A stretch of 64,000 nt of DNA, from NCBI RefSeq assembly GCF_002831565.1, contig NZ_CP025096.1:3139027-3203026 (forward strand), in the 5' to 3' direction. Numbering within the stretch: the first letter of the stretch is position 1; each line of letters begins with the position of its first letter. A model generated the notes under the pieces. The model was given only the letters and a program-made list of their open reading frames with translations, was not told the DNA's origin and did not search any database. The translations under genes and the position numbers were made by a program. Source of the DNA: Spirosoma pollinicola. Its GTDB lineage: Bacteria; Bacteroidota; Bacteroidia; Cytophagales; Spirosomataceae. Shown piece by piece: positions 52,411-61,012 of the stretch.

Positions 52411-52935
52411 TCAGTGATGACCTCTGCGACGACGGAGCGTGTCGCCGGGGGCGTGGTGTGTTGAGTCACCAGGGAAATGCTGATGCAACGTATCACCAGG
52501 GGCGTGGTGAGTAGAGTCACCAGGGAAATGTTGGCGCAGGCTATCGCCCGGAGCATGCTTGGTCGAGTCGCCGGGGAAATGGCCGGGACCACGCTTCCCG
52601 TCAAGTACTTTCACAAAGGTGCCATCTGCCTTAAATGCAAGTACTTTTACAACACTGCTCACCGTGATAGCAATTACATAATTCCCCTGCGCATCTTTCA
52701 GGGCTTCTTTGATGGTTGCACCAGCATAATTTGTACTGATGTACGTAGTAATGGCGGTCGGTAACGTTGCGGCATCAACCGCTGTCAGGTTACGCGGTCC
52801 GGTAGCTGATGTGCTCGTTACGCCAGCCGAACGGGCAGAAGCATCGGCAGCAGAAGGATCGACCGGGTTATTGTTACAGGCATTCAGGCTTACCACTAAG
52901 GCAGCCACGCAACTGAACACAAGCAGTGCTTTCAT
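52411..52935 (-). CDS. PepSY-like lipoprotein with three His/Asp/Pro-rich 17-residue repeats
   Basis: 174 residues. Signal peptide with lipobox LNAC and Cys20. About 50-115 fits a PepSY-like domain (ATLPTAITTYISTNYAG, IKEALKDAQGNYVIAITVSS, VLAFKADGTFVKVLDG). The last third is three near-identical repeats of the form HFPGDSTHHAPGDTLHQ (119-135, 136-152, 153-169), ending RRGHH. The repeats are rich in His and Asp and could bind metal; this is inference. Anchored in the envelope, function unknown. Confidence 0.65.
   Translation of the reverse strand: MKALLVFSCVAALVVSLNACNNNPVDPSAADASARSAGVTSTSATGPRNLTAVDAATLPTAITTYISTNYAGATIKEALKDAQGNYVIAITVSSVVKVLAFKADGTFVKVLDGKRGPGHFPGDSTKHAPGDSLRQHFPGDSTHHAPGDTLHQHFPGDSTHHAPGDTLRRRRGHH
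52429..52581 (-). repeat. Three 51-bp tandem repeats inside the PepSY-like gene
   Basis: Three in-frame units of 51 bases encode the 17-residue repeats. Units two and three differ in only a few bases; unit one has drifted (STKHAPGDSLRQ). Copy number is likely to vary between strains. Confidence 0.85.
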
Positions 52936-53206
52936 AAGGTTACTAAGTTGGTTTTGTTAAAAAAATATAAGGGGAAACTAAACGGTAATCAGACTCGTTT
53001 CCCGTTTCTGTTCACTGTACGTCCTAAGTACAAATACCGTTGCAACCGCAAAAAAATAGATCAGATTGCCTGAACACGTGGTCATAAAATCAGCAATAAA
53101 AAAATAGACTACTACCATTCTTTACATTTGCCGTGCTTTCTTTGTAAATTCTATTGTCAAACCTGTTTCTATTTGGCAATCCATCTATGTTGCAATATAT
53201 TATTCC

Positions 53207-54712
53207 ATGAAAAAACAGAGCGCCCGCCAATCACAATCGCAGACATCGAATGGAAAGACCCAGTCACAAGGTCAGACCAATGGTAATTTTTCGTTTAGCG
53301 ATTACCAGACTGAAGATTTTTTTGACGAGATGTTCGTCAGTGAAACACAGGTAAGAGCGGGCTACGCTCCTTTCCAGAACCGGGTTGAGCAGCTTTCCCG
53401 CGAAGATATTATTGGTCGACAGCACGCAGCCGAACGGGCGCTGATGAGTATGGGCATTACGTTCAATGTCTATTCGGAAGGTGAAGGCACCGAACGGATT
53501 ATGCCCATTGATATCATTCCGCGCATCATTGAATCGGCGGAATGGGATCGCCTGGAAGAGGGCCTGATTCAGCGCATAAAAGCCATCAATATGTTTCTGG
53601 ACGATGTGTATAACGAACAGCGTATCCTGAACGATGGCGTGGTGCCGCGCGACCTGATCGAATCCAGCAAATCATTTCTACCCGCCTGTTTGGGGGTAAA
53701 ACCGCCCAAGGGCATCTGGTGCCACATTACCGGAACGGATCTCATCCGGGGGGCCGACGGCACTATGATGGTGCTTGAAGATAACCTTCGCTGTCCGTCG
53801 GGCGTGTCGTATATGCTGGAGAACCGGGAGCTTAATAAACAGACGTTCCCCGAAGTGCTGGCCCAAACGGGTGTGCGGCCCGTGTCCGATTATCCGACCC
53901 GCCTGCTTCAGATGCTCCAGTTTATTGCCGACCGCCCAAACCCAACGGTCGTCGTTCTAACACCGGGCATCTACAATTCGGCTTATTTTGAGCACTCCTA
54001 TCTGGCTCAGCAAATGGGCGTGGAACTGGTCGAAGCACGTGATCTGGTTGTATCCGGCGGTTACGTAAAAATGCGCACTACCAAAGGCTTCCAGATTGTC
54101 GACGTGATTTACCGTCGTATAGACGATACATTCCTTGACCCTCAGGCGTTTAATCCCGATTCGATGATTGGCGTACCGGGCATCTTTGAGGTGTACAAAA
54201 AAGGACGTGTAGCCCTGGCAAACGCTCCCGGCACGGGCGTTGCCGACGACAAAGTGATTTATGCGTATGTGCCTCGCATCATCAAGTATTATCTGGGCGA
54301 AGAAGCGATCATTCCAAATGTGCAGACCTACATATGCCGGGAAGAGGAAGATTGCGAGTATGTGATGGCGAACATCGAAAAGCTGGTTGTTAAGGAAGCC
54401 AACGAAGCGGGGGGTTACGGCATGCTTATTGGTCCGAAAGCTACCCAGAAAGAACATGATTTGTTCCGAAAAAAAATCAAGGAAAACCCGCGCAACTACA
54501 TCGCACAGCCCACTATTTCGCTTTCGCGGGTGCCTTGTATCGTGGGCGACCATGCCGAAGGTCGCCATGTAGACCTGCGCCCTTACATTTTGTATGGCGA
54601 TGGCGTAAACGTTATTCCCGGCGGCCTCACGCGGGTGGCCCTACGCAAAGGCTCTCTGGTTGTCAACTCCTCACAGGGCGGTGGCGGCAAAGATACCTGG
54701 GTATTGTATTAA
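53207..54712 (+). CDS. Circularly permuted ATP-grasp protein, type 2
   Basis: 501 residues, cytoplasmic. A Gln/Ser-rich N-terminus (about 1-45) precedes a CP_ATPgrasp_2 domain: MPIDIIPRIIESAEWDRLEEGL, AINMFLDDVYNEQRIL, GADGTMMVLEDNLRCPSGVSYMLENR, VKEANEAGGYGMLIGP, YIAQPTISLSRVPCIV and VDLRPYILYGDG, in the family order. These proteins usually sit beside an alpha-E domain protein and a transglutaminase-like protein and are thought to ligate a small peptide or amine. Neither partner lies nearby. TACATTTG (53123-53130) upstream matches a -7 box but lacks a TTG. Confidence 0.85.
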   Translation: MKKQSARQSQSQTSNGKTQSQGQTNGNFSFSDYQTEDFFDEMFVSETQVRAGYAPFQNRVEQLSREDIIGRQHAAERALMSMGITFNVYSEGEGTERIMPIDIIPRIIESAEWDRLEEGLIQRIKAINMFLDDVYNEQRILNDGVVPRDLIESSKSFLPACLGVKPPKGIWCHITGTDLIRGADGTMMVLEDNLRCPSGVSYMLENRELNKQTFPEVLAQTGVRPVSDYPTRLLQMLQFIADRPNPTVVVLTPGIYNSAYFEHSYLAQQMGVELVEARDLVVSGGYVKMRTTKGFQIVDVIYRRIDDTFLDPQAFNPDSMIGVPGIFEVYKKGRVALANAPGTGVADDKVIYAYVPRIIKYYLGEEAIIPNVQTYICREEEDCEYVMANIEKLVVKEANEAGGYGMLIGPKATQKEHDLFRKKIKENPRNYIAQPTISLSRVPCIVGDHAEGRHVDLRPYILYGDGVNVIPGGLTRVALRKGSLVVNSSQGGGGKDTWVLY

Positions 54713-54728
54713 GGAAATAAAGGAAGAA

Positions 54729-54825
54729 GGGGAGTAAAGGGAGGAAGGGGACGAAAGGGCTAAAGGAAAGGATTTCAATCCAAAAACCTTTATTTCCCTT
54801 TCGTCCCCTTCCTCCCTTTACTCCC
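54729..54825. repeat. Purine/pyrimidine inverted repeat before the family 2 glycosyltransferase
   Basis: A perfect 30-bp pairing joins 54730-54759 (starting GGGAGTAAAGGG) to 54796-54825. The right side continues in more words of the same kind (TTTACTCCC, CCCTTCCTCCC) to about 54858. The words GGGAGTAA, GGGAGGAA and GGGGACGA recur from the element at 40592. It starts 17 bases after the ATP-grasp stop. Confidence 0.85.
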
Positions 54826-54874
54826 TTTACTCCCCCTCTTCCCCTTCCTCCCTTTTTACGCCTATCTTTGCCCC

Positions 54875-55861
54875 ATGCCTGTTCCAGATCTTTCCATTAT
54901 CATTGTTAATTATAAAACTCCTCAACTTATTCTTAACTGTCTGGCGTCGGTACACACCTTTACGCAGGGCATTACGTTCGAGGTAATTATCGTCGACAAT
55001 CAATCGGCAGATGATAGCCAGCGCATCATCCAGACAGCTTATTCTGATGTACGCTGGTTTCAAATGGGCTACAATTCCGGCTTCGCCCGAGCAAATAATT
55101 ACGGCATCCGTAAGGCTGAAGCCCCGCTATTCCTTTTACTCAATTCAGATACGTTACTGATCGACAATGCATTGGCCAACAGTGTTCGGGTGCTTCATGA
55201 CCAGCCCGATGTCGCTGCGGTAAGTGCGATGCAGTTAAAAGCCGATCGGCAACCACGCCCAAATCTATACACCACATTTGGGCAGATGCGTCGGGCTTTT
55301 TACATTTTACCCAGCGGTGAGGCATCCGAACGCTTCCTGCTTCGACTCCTGCCCGACCCTCACTACACCGACCCAAATCAGGTCGAATGGCTTTCCGGCG
55401 CTTTCCTGATGACGCGAAAAACCGTTGTTGCCAGAGCGGGGCTGATGGACGAAAGCTTTTTTATGTACGGCGAAGATGTAGAATGGGGCTATCGGCTGGG
55501 AAAACAAGGGCGACTATTGTTGTTGAGGGATACCCATTTCATTCATCTGGAATATGGCAGTAGCGAAGACAATCAACAACACCTTGTTACACACATCAAC
55601 CGCTTTAAACCCCAGATACAGGTATCGCAACTGCTGTGGGTACGGAAACAATATGGAATTGGCGCTTATCTGGTGCTTATCCTACACTATATACTGATGG
55701 TTCCGATTGTCTATGCCGGAAAAATCGCGATTAATCTTCGTAACGGTCATCCACTCTTTGGGGAGCTGAAAAATCAGCGGGCGTTCACAAAACAAGTAAC
55801 TATATTCCTCCAATTTTTCTGGAAAACCTTGTTTAACAGACCGGGTTTCTACAAAGTTTAA
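54875..55861 (+). CDS. Glycosyltransferase family 2 protein
   Basis: 328 residues. GT-A fold: DLSIIIVNYKTPQLILNCLASV, VIIVDNQSADDS, GFARANNYGIRKA, PLFLLLNSDTLLID (the DxD-like metal motif), EWLSGAFLMTRKTVV, DESFFMYGEDVEWGYRLG with the catalytic Asp. The C-terminus has a hydrophobic helix (LVLILHYILMVPIVYAG), which suits membrane association. It resembles rhamnosyl- or similar transferases of surface polysaccharides. Acceptor unknown. Confidence 0.88.
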   Translation: MPVPDLSIIIVNYKTPQLILNCLASVHTFTQGITFEVIIVDNQSADDSQRIIQTAYSDVRWFQMGYNSGFARANNYGIRKAEAPLFLLLNSDTLLIDNALANSVRVLHDQPDVAAVSAMQLKADRQPRPNLYTTFGQMRRAFYILPSGEASERFLLRLLPDPHYTDPNQVEWLSGAFLMTRKTVVARAGLMDESFFMYGEDVEWGYRLGKQGRLLLLRDTHFIHLEYGSSEDNQQHLVTHINRFKPQIQVSQLLWVRKQYGIGAYLVLILHYILMVPIVYAGKIAINLRNGHPLFGELKNQRAFTKQVTIFLQFFWKTLFNRPGFYKV

Positions 55862-55919
55862 CCGCATAATTAACACGAGCCAAATACGGATACATTTTTC
55901 CCATCTGAAATCGTTTTAG

Positions 55920-57053
55920 ATGAAAATGGGAAATAATATGCGATTCCTCTATATACTCAGCGTTACTGGTATTTTTTTAAGTGCTGTTTTTTTGCCCAAT
56001 ATTAGCAGGGCCACACACGTGCGGGCGGGTGAGATTACCACCAAGCTTATTTCCAAAACGTCACTTACTTACGAGATTACCTTTACCGCCTATTATGATT
56101 ATACATCCGGACCGACAGGCGGGAAACAGGCGGCTGATTTGGCCGAAGAATACACGATGTGCTTTGGCGATGGAACAACGGAAGTTGTAAAACGAAGCAA
56201 AATAAGCTACATAAACGGCAATACATCGTCAATAAATATTTATAAGACCATTCATACCTATTCCGGCCCCGGTACTTATACCATTGGCATCACGGTCGTG
56301 AACCGGAATCGAGGCACCGTTAATCTACCTCCACCGGGAGAGTCGCAAAATATTCCCTTCTTCGTTTCAACGACGATTTATGTCAATGCAGCCTTACTGA
56401 CCAACTCCACCCCGGTGATGCTCAACCCGCCCCTGGACTCGGGCCGCGTGGGCCAGAAGTTCTGCCATAACCCGGCCGCTTTCGATGCCGATGGCGACAG
56501 TCTGGCGTACCGATTGAGCGTACCCAAAACCTCACCAACCGATAATGGGTGTCAGGGGCGCAATATAACGGTCTATCAGGACCCAACTCGTTTCGGGAGT
56601 GCCAGCGAGACGGGGGGCGCATCGACCTTCTCGATCAACCCCATTACCGGCGATCTCTGCTGGGATGCCCCCGGACAAGCGGGTCAGTTCAACTTTGCCT
56701 TCATCATCGAGGAGTGGCGTAATGGCGTGCTTATCGGCGAGATTACCCGAGACATGCAGATTGTCGTCGTCGACAGTCCTAATAAACGGCCACTCATTCA
56801 GCCCATCCCCGATTTGTGCGTGGAAGCCGGCACCCTGATCAACCAGCCCGTCACGGCCACCGACCCCGATGGCAACCGGGTCATCATCTCCGGCTTCGGG
56901 GGCGTTTTCAATGTAGGTCAGGATGGTGTGGCACTGCCAGCGGGCGAGTTGATTCAGCCCGCTTATGCACGACTGGTGAATGGGGGTATTACCCAGAATC
57001 AAAAAAACAGAAAGCCATTTTCCTCCCTGATGAACTACTGGCAAACTACCTGA
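55920..57053 (+). pseudogene. Truncated secreted PKD-type surface protein
   Basis: The frame encodes a signal-like start (MGNNMRFLYILSVTGIFLSAVFLPNISRATHVRAGEI), an adhesin-like module (FTAYYDYTSGPTGGKQAADLAEEYTMCFGDGTTEV, the PKD part) and cadherin-like segments (DADGDSLAYRLS, ATDPDGNRVIISGFGGVF). Members of this large Cytophagales family continue for several hundred residues to a gliding-motility-type C-terminus. Here the likeness stops after PAYARLVNGG and the last 20 or so residues (ITQNQKNRKPF...) read from a different gene in the wrong frame. So the protein is cut short and fused. The exact break, near 56990, is inferred from style. Confidence 0.65.
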
Positions 57054-57136
57054 CTATAGACGAAATAGCCGCTTATCGGCAGTCAGGTACGGGTATCGTC
57101 AGCCTCACGGCCTATGCCGAGAAGCCAACGACCTAG
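56991..57136 (+). pseudogene. 3' tail of another gene joined at the break
   Basis: In the second frame the bases encode KKQKAIFLPDELLANYLTID and EIAAYRQSGTGIVSLTAYAE and end at TAG 57134. This reads like the real C-terminus of an unrelated soluble protein, but no family is recognised. Its 5' part is missing, so the junction probably arose by deletion. Confidence 0.4.
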
Positions 57137-57140
57137 CTAG

Positions 57141-57329
57141 CTAGAAGAAACCTTTGGAGAGTAGGTTTTTACGTTCCGGATCCCGCTGATCGGCATTTTT
57201 CTCTTCGATATGAACGTGAAAGACGCCCTGGAGCCGGTCAATGGATGTCAATTCGAAATTTTCCAGAATAAACTCAGGCAACAGGAACTGGATGATGGGT
57301 AAGAAACTCTCCAAAGCAAGTAGGTTTGA
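57141..57329 (-). mobile_element. Remnant of an insertion-sequence ORF (ISAon1-type, N-terminal part)
   Basis: On the minus strand the frame from about 57329 (TTG at 57314) to TAG at 57141 encodes LESFLPIIQFLLPEFILENF, then FELTSIDRLQGVFHVHIEEK, then RDPERKNLLSKGFF, which looks like the short first ORF of ISAon1-family elements, cut just before its basic C-terminal region. There is no ATG and no transposase, so it is a fragment. The left neighbour CTAGCTAGCTAG marks the joint. Confidence 0.55.
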
Positions 57330-57444
57330 TTAAGAACACAAACCTAGAAAAATACAACGCTCTCCACAACTTTTGGAATTGATCCATTAAGAACACAAAC
57401 CTAGAAAAATACAACGCTCTCCACAACTTTTGGAATTGATCCAT
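57329..57444. repeat. 57-bp tandem duplication beside the IS remnant
   Basis: Two exact copies of 57 bases (57329-57385 and 57386-57442), with two more matching bases, beginning ATTAAGAACACAAACC and ending TTGGAATTGATCC. It probably duplicates the end of the insertion sequence and its flank. Confidence 0.92.
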
Positions 57445-57467
57445 CATTTAAATAAACAGAATGGCAT

Positions 57468-57519
57468 AAAAAAAGATAAAGCACTCAAATTATTGATTTT
57501 GAGTGCTTTATCTTTTTTT
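57468..57519 (-). terminator. Terminator of tRNA-Ser
   Basis: A perfect 22-bp stem (57468-57489 with 57498-57519) and an 8-base loop. Read on the minus strand, AAAAAAAGATAAAGCACTC pairs back and ends in TTTTTTT. The stem is 2 bases from the tRNA 3' end. Confidence 0.85.
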
Positions 57520-57521
57520 TG

Positions 57522-57606
57522 CAGAGAGAGAGGGATTCGAACCCCCGGACCTGTTACAGTCAGTGGTTTTCAAGACCACCGCAATCGACCACTCTGCCAT
57601 CTCTCT
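57522..57606 (-). tRNA. tRNA-Ser (UGA)
   Basis: 85 bases on the minus strand. The acceptor stem is AGAGAGA with TCTCTCT, the first base pair being A-T and the discriminator G. The anticodon loop CTTGAAA holds TGA at 57572-57570. A long variable arm follows (ACTGACTGTAACAGGTCCG), as in class II serine tRNAs, and the T arm is GGGGG-TTCGAAT-CCCTC. CCA is not encoded. Confidence 0.93.
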
Positions 57607-57695
57607 TTCTTGGGTGCAAATATACGAACGTTTCGAGATTTGTCAACCTTTCACGCCCGCTTTCGGCCAAAAACCGTAATTTTGAGGAATGATTT

Positions 57696-57783
57696 AAAGA
57701 GCGATAGAGCCAAAAAGTGAACGGGCGAACGTAAATGCCTTCACTGTCAGCTCTTTCACTCTTTCACTCTTTCGCTCTCTATA
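57696..57783. repeat. Imperfect inverted repeat of GAAAGAG words before purL
   Basis: The left part (57696-57720, AAAGAGCGATAGAGCC) is loosely complementary to the right part (57741-57783), which on the minus strand repeats GCGAAAGAGTGAAAGAGTG. The words match those of the repeat at 45671-45728. It abuts the purL ATG. Confidence 0.55.
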
Positions 57784-60048
57784 ATGGATACCCTCGAATC
57801 GCTACCCTCGCTTGAAACCGCCCGAAAACTGGGCCTGCTACCCGAAGAATTTGATCGCATCGCCGAAATTTTAGGGCGTCGGCCAAATTTTACTGAACTG
57901 AGTATCTTCTCGGTGATGTGGTCGGAACACTGTTCCTATAAGAATTCCATTGTCTGGCTTAAAACGCTGCCCCGCGATTCGGACCGGATGCTGGCTAAAG
58001 CCGGAGAGGAAAACGCTGGTCTGGTAGACATTGGTGATGGCCTGGCCTGTTCGTTCAAGATCGAATCGCACAACCACCCCTCGGCGCTGGAACCCTATCA
58101 GGGAGCTGCTACGGGTGTTGGCGGTATCAACCGCGATATTTTTACGATGGGAGCCCGGCCCATTGCCCAGTTGAACTCCCTTCGGTTTGGCGATCTGAGT
58201 CTGCCCAAAACCAAACGCCTGCTGCGCGGTGTCGTGAAAGGTATCGGCGATTATGGCAACGCCTTCGGGATTCCAACCGTGGGCGGTGAGCTGTTCTTCG
58301 ACGATTGTTACAATACCAACCCGCTCGTTAATGCGTTCTCGGCGGGTATTGTTGAGGTGGGTAAATCGGCAAAAGCGACAAGCTACGGTGTGGGCAACCC
58401 GGTGTTCATCGTTGGCTCGGCAACGGGTAAAGACGGTATTCACGGAGCCACGTTCGCTTCTGAAGATATTTCAGCGGCATCGACCGATAAACTCCCGGCG
58501 GTTCAGGTGGGTGATCCCTTCATGGAGAAACTCCTGCTCGAAGCATCCCTCGAAATCATTGCCACAGGTTACGTGATTGGTATTCAGGATATGGGTGCCG
58601 CCGGTATCATCTGCTCGACCTCCGAAATGAGTGCGAAGGGCGAACACGGCATGATCATCGACCTCGACAAAGTGCCAACGCGTCAGCCCAACATGGCACC
58701 CTTCGAAATTCTGCTGTCAGAATCGCAGGAGCGGATGCTGGTCGTGATCGAAAAAGGTAAAGAACACATCATTCAGGGTATTTTTGATAAGTGGGATTTG
58801 AATTGTGCGCAAATTGGTGAAGTGACACCAAAGGGCGAACATGATCTCGGTCGCCTGCATTTCTATCGTAACGGCGAACTCGTTGCCGATGTACCTGCCT
58901 ATGATCTGGTGTTGGGTGGCGGTGCGCCCGTTTACCATCGGGAGTATAAAGAACCGGCTTATATAAAGGAGTACGCCAAGTTCAACATTGACGACGTGGA
59001 CGATATCGAACACGAAGACATTAAAGAAATTGCCGAACACCTGTTGTCGCACCCAAACATCTGCTCGCGCAAGTGGGTATATGAGCAATACGATTCGATG
59101 GTGGGTACGGGCAACCGCAGTACCAATGCACCGTCAGACGCAGCAGTCGTACGGGTAAAAGGCCCCGGCATTCCGGAAACCGAAAAATCCATCGTAATTA
59201 CGGTCGATTGCAACAGCCGTTACGTGAACGCCAATCCCCGTATCGGTGCAAAAATCGCGGTTGCTGAAGCCTGCCGCAACATCGTTTGCAGCGGGGGTGA
59301 ACCGCTGGCCGTAACCAACAACCTGAACTTCGGAAATCCCTATGTGCCGGAAGTGTACTGGCATTTCGTGGAAGCCGTACAGGGTATGGGCGAGGCTTGT
59401 CTGCGGTTCAGCACACCCGTAACGGGCGGCAACGTGAGTTTCTACAACCAAAGCTCCGATGACGGCCCGGTATTCCCGACGCCAACCATCGGTATGCTGG
59501 GGCTGATGGAAAACCCGGCTCACCAGATGACCCTCGACTTCAAAAACGAAGGCGATCTGATTTACCTGATCGGCCAGTCTACAAACGACATTGCGTCGTC
59601 GGAGTATTTATATTCGTTCCTGGACATCAAAGCCTCACCCGCACCGTATTTCGAATTCGACGACGAGTGGCATGTACAGGAAGGCATTAAAACCATGATT
59701 CGCAACGGCTGGCTACTGTCGGCACACGACGTGTCGGACGGTGGTTTGTTCGTCACGCTGGCCGAGTCGGCAATGGCGGGGAACAAAGGCTTCCAAATCG
59801 TTTCGGACGACCGGCACCGCCTGGATTCGTTCCTGTTTGGCGAGAGCCAGAGCCGCGTTGTGGTCACGGTACCAGCGGAGCATAAGCAAACGATTGAAGG
59901 CTATCTGCACGATACCATCATGCCGTTTATGTTTCTGGGAACCGTTATGGATTCGTCGCCCGCCTTCGTTGTCGACAACACGCAGGTGATGACCCTCGCC
60001 GAAGCGAAGATCCTCTACGACAATTCGTTGGGTAATATAATGGCGTAA
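57784..60048 (+). CDS. purL: Phosphoribosylformylglycinamidine synthase subunit PurL
   Basis: 754 residues, the small (separate-subunit) type. It makes formylglycinamidine ribotide in purine synthesis, taking ammonia from PurQ and stabilised by PurS. Visible motifs: SVMWSEHCSYKNSIVW near 45-60, KIESHNHPSALEPYQGAATGVGGI, GDYGNAFGIPTVGGE, QDMGAAGIICSTSEM, and in the second half NLNFGNPYVPEVYW, VTGGNVSFYNQS and SAHDVSDGGLFV. Neither purQ nor purS is in the window. Confidence 0.97.
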   Translation: MDTLESLPSLETARKLGLLPEEFDRIAEILGRRPNFTELSIFSVMWSEHCSYKNSIVWLKTLPRDSDRMLAKAGEENAGLVDIGDGLACSFKIESHNHPSALEPYQGAATGVGGINRDIFTMGARPIAQLNSLRFGDLSLPKTKRLLRGVVKGIGDYGNAFGIPTVGGELFFDDCYNTNPLVNAFSAGIVEVGKSAKATSYGVGNPVFIVGSATGKDGIHGATFASEDISAASTDKLPAVQVGDPFMEKLLLEASLEIIATGYVIGIQDMGAAGIICSTSEMSAKGEHGMIIDLDKVPTRQPNMAPFEILLSESQERMLVVIEKGKEHIIQGIFDKWDLNCAQIGEVTPKGEHDLGRLHFYRNGELVADVPAYDLVLGGGAPVYHREYKEPAYIKEYAKFNIDDVDDIEHEDIKEIAEHLLSHPNICSRKWVYEQYDSMVGTGNRSTNAPSDAAVVRVKGPGIPETEKSIVITVDCNSRYVNANPRIGAKIAVAEACRNIVCSGGEPLAVTNNLNFGNPYVPEVYWHFVEAVQGMGEACLRFSTPVTGGNVSFYNQSSDDGPVFPTPTIGMLGLMENPAHQMTLDFKNEGDLIYLIGQSTNDIASSEYLYSFLDIKASPAPYFEFDDEWHVQEGIKTMIRNGWLLSAHDVSDGGLFVTLAESAMAGNKGFQIVSDDRHRLDSFLFGESQSRVVVTVPAEHKQTIEGYLHDTIMPFMFLGTVMDSSPAFVVDNTQVMTLAEAKILYDNSLGNIMA

Positions 60049-60065
60049 GTTATAGGTTGATTCTC

Positions 60066-60185
60066 ATACTGGCGCGGGTATTTACCCGTGCTGTTATATA
60101 TAGCAAGCCGGTCCGGCGCCCCGGTTCGCTTGCGTCAGTGAATACTGACTCAATTAACGGCACGGGTAAATACCCGCGCCAGTAT
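60066..60185. repeat. 25-bp-arm inverted repeat with self-palindromic ends
   Basis: Left arm 60066-60090 is the exact complement of right arm 60161-60185. Each arm begins ATACTGGCGCGGGTATTTACC or its complement and contains the small palindrome CGGGTA-TT-TACCCG. A further stem, CCGG, sits in the centre. It starts 17 bases after the purL stop and ends 25 bases before the next ATG. Confidence 0.88.
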
Positions 60186-60210
60186 ACATTACTTAGATCA
60201 TAATCTTTAT

Positions 60211-61011
60211 ATGGCCATTGACCTAGCCGCGATTACCCGCGAAATCTGTACCATCGCCACGGATGCCGGTGCGTTTTTACTTCAGGAACGTAGCCGCTTC
60301 GACCGCGACGCTATCGAATACAAAGGATTAAATAACCTGGTTTCTTACGTCGATAAAGAGACCGAAAAACAGATTGTCGCCAAGCTGAGCGAACTGCTTC
60401 CCGAAGCCGGATTCATTACCGAAGAGGGCACCACAGGGCAGGAAGCCGATCAGTCGGCTCTAAACTGGATCATCGACCCCCTCGACGGTACAGCTAATTT
60501 CATTCATGACCTACACGTCTTTTCGGTAAGTATAGGCTTGGCGCAGGGCAACACGCCTATTGCCGGTGTTATCTATGATCCAAACCGGAACGAATGCTTC
60601 TCGGCCTGGCAGGGTGGAGGGGCTTATTGCAACGGGAAATCGATTTCAGTATCGCCCGCAACTCAGTTGGGCGAGAGCCTGATTGCTACAGGTTTTCCAT
60701 ATTATAGCTTCGATAAAATGCAGTCGTATCTCCACATTCTGGAGTCGCTCATGCAGCAAACACATGGCCTTCGCCGGATGGGGTCGGCGGCTATTGACCT
60801 GGCTTATGTGGCTTGCGGTCGGTTCGATGCGTTCTATGAATACAACCTTAATTCCTGGGACATGGCCGCAGGCGTATTACTGGTTCGCGAAGCGGGTGGC
60901 ACTGTGACCGACTTCGACGGTGGCGATGCGTTTCTGTTCCGGGGTGACGTAGTGGCCGGTAGTGGCGTACATCCTGAGTTGATGAAGGTGGTGAAGGAGT
61001 ATTGGAAATAA
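60211..61011 (+). CDS. Inositol monophosphatase family protein
   Basis: 266 residues. Metal and catalytic motifs are GFITEEG, WIIDPLDGTANFIHDLHVFS and SWDMAAGVLLVREAGGTVTDFDG, complete for an active enzyme of this magnesium- and lithium-sensitive phosphatase family. It would act on inositol-1-phosphate, or on a related sugar phosphate or 3'-phosphoadenosine. A CysQ or SuhB identity cannot be separated by eye. Ends two bases before the next repeat. Confidence 0.9.
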   Translation: MAIDLAAITREICTIATDAGAFLLQERSRFDRDAIEYKGLNNLVSYVDKETEKQIVAKLSELLPEAGFITEEGTTGQEADQSALNWIIDPLDGTANFIHDLHVFSVSIGLAQGNTPIAGVIYDPNRNECFSAWQGGGAYCNGKSISVSPATQLGESLIATGFPYYSFDKMQSYLHILESLMQQTHGLRRMGSAAIDLAYVACGRFDAFYEYNLNSWDMAAGVLLVREAGGTVTDFDGGDAFLFRGDVVAGSGVHPELMKVVKEYWK

Positions 61012-61012
61012 A

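Noticed and set aside
57329..57444. Tandem copies as a CRISPR array
   Set aside because: The two copies of 57 bases are directly adjacent without spacers, so this is a simple duplication.
57430..57720. Open frame of 96 codons reading [17 protein letters not shown]...
   Set aside because: It is read across the antisense strand of tRNA-Ser and its terminator. Phrases such as [13 protein letters not shown] arise from tRNA-Ser antisense in many genomes.
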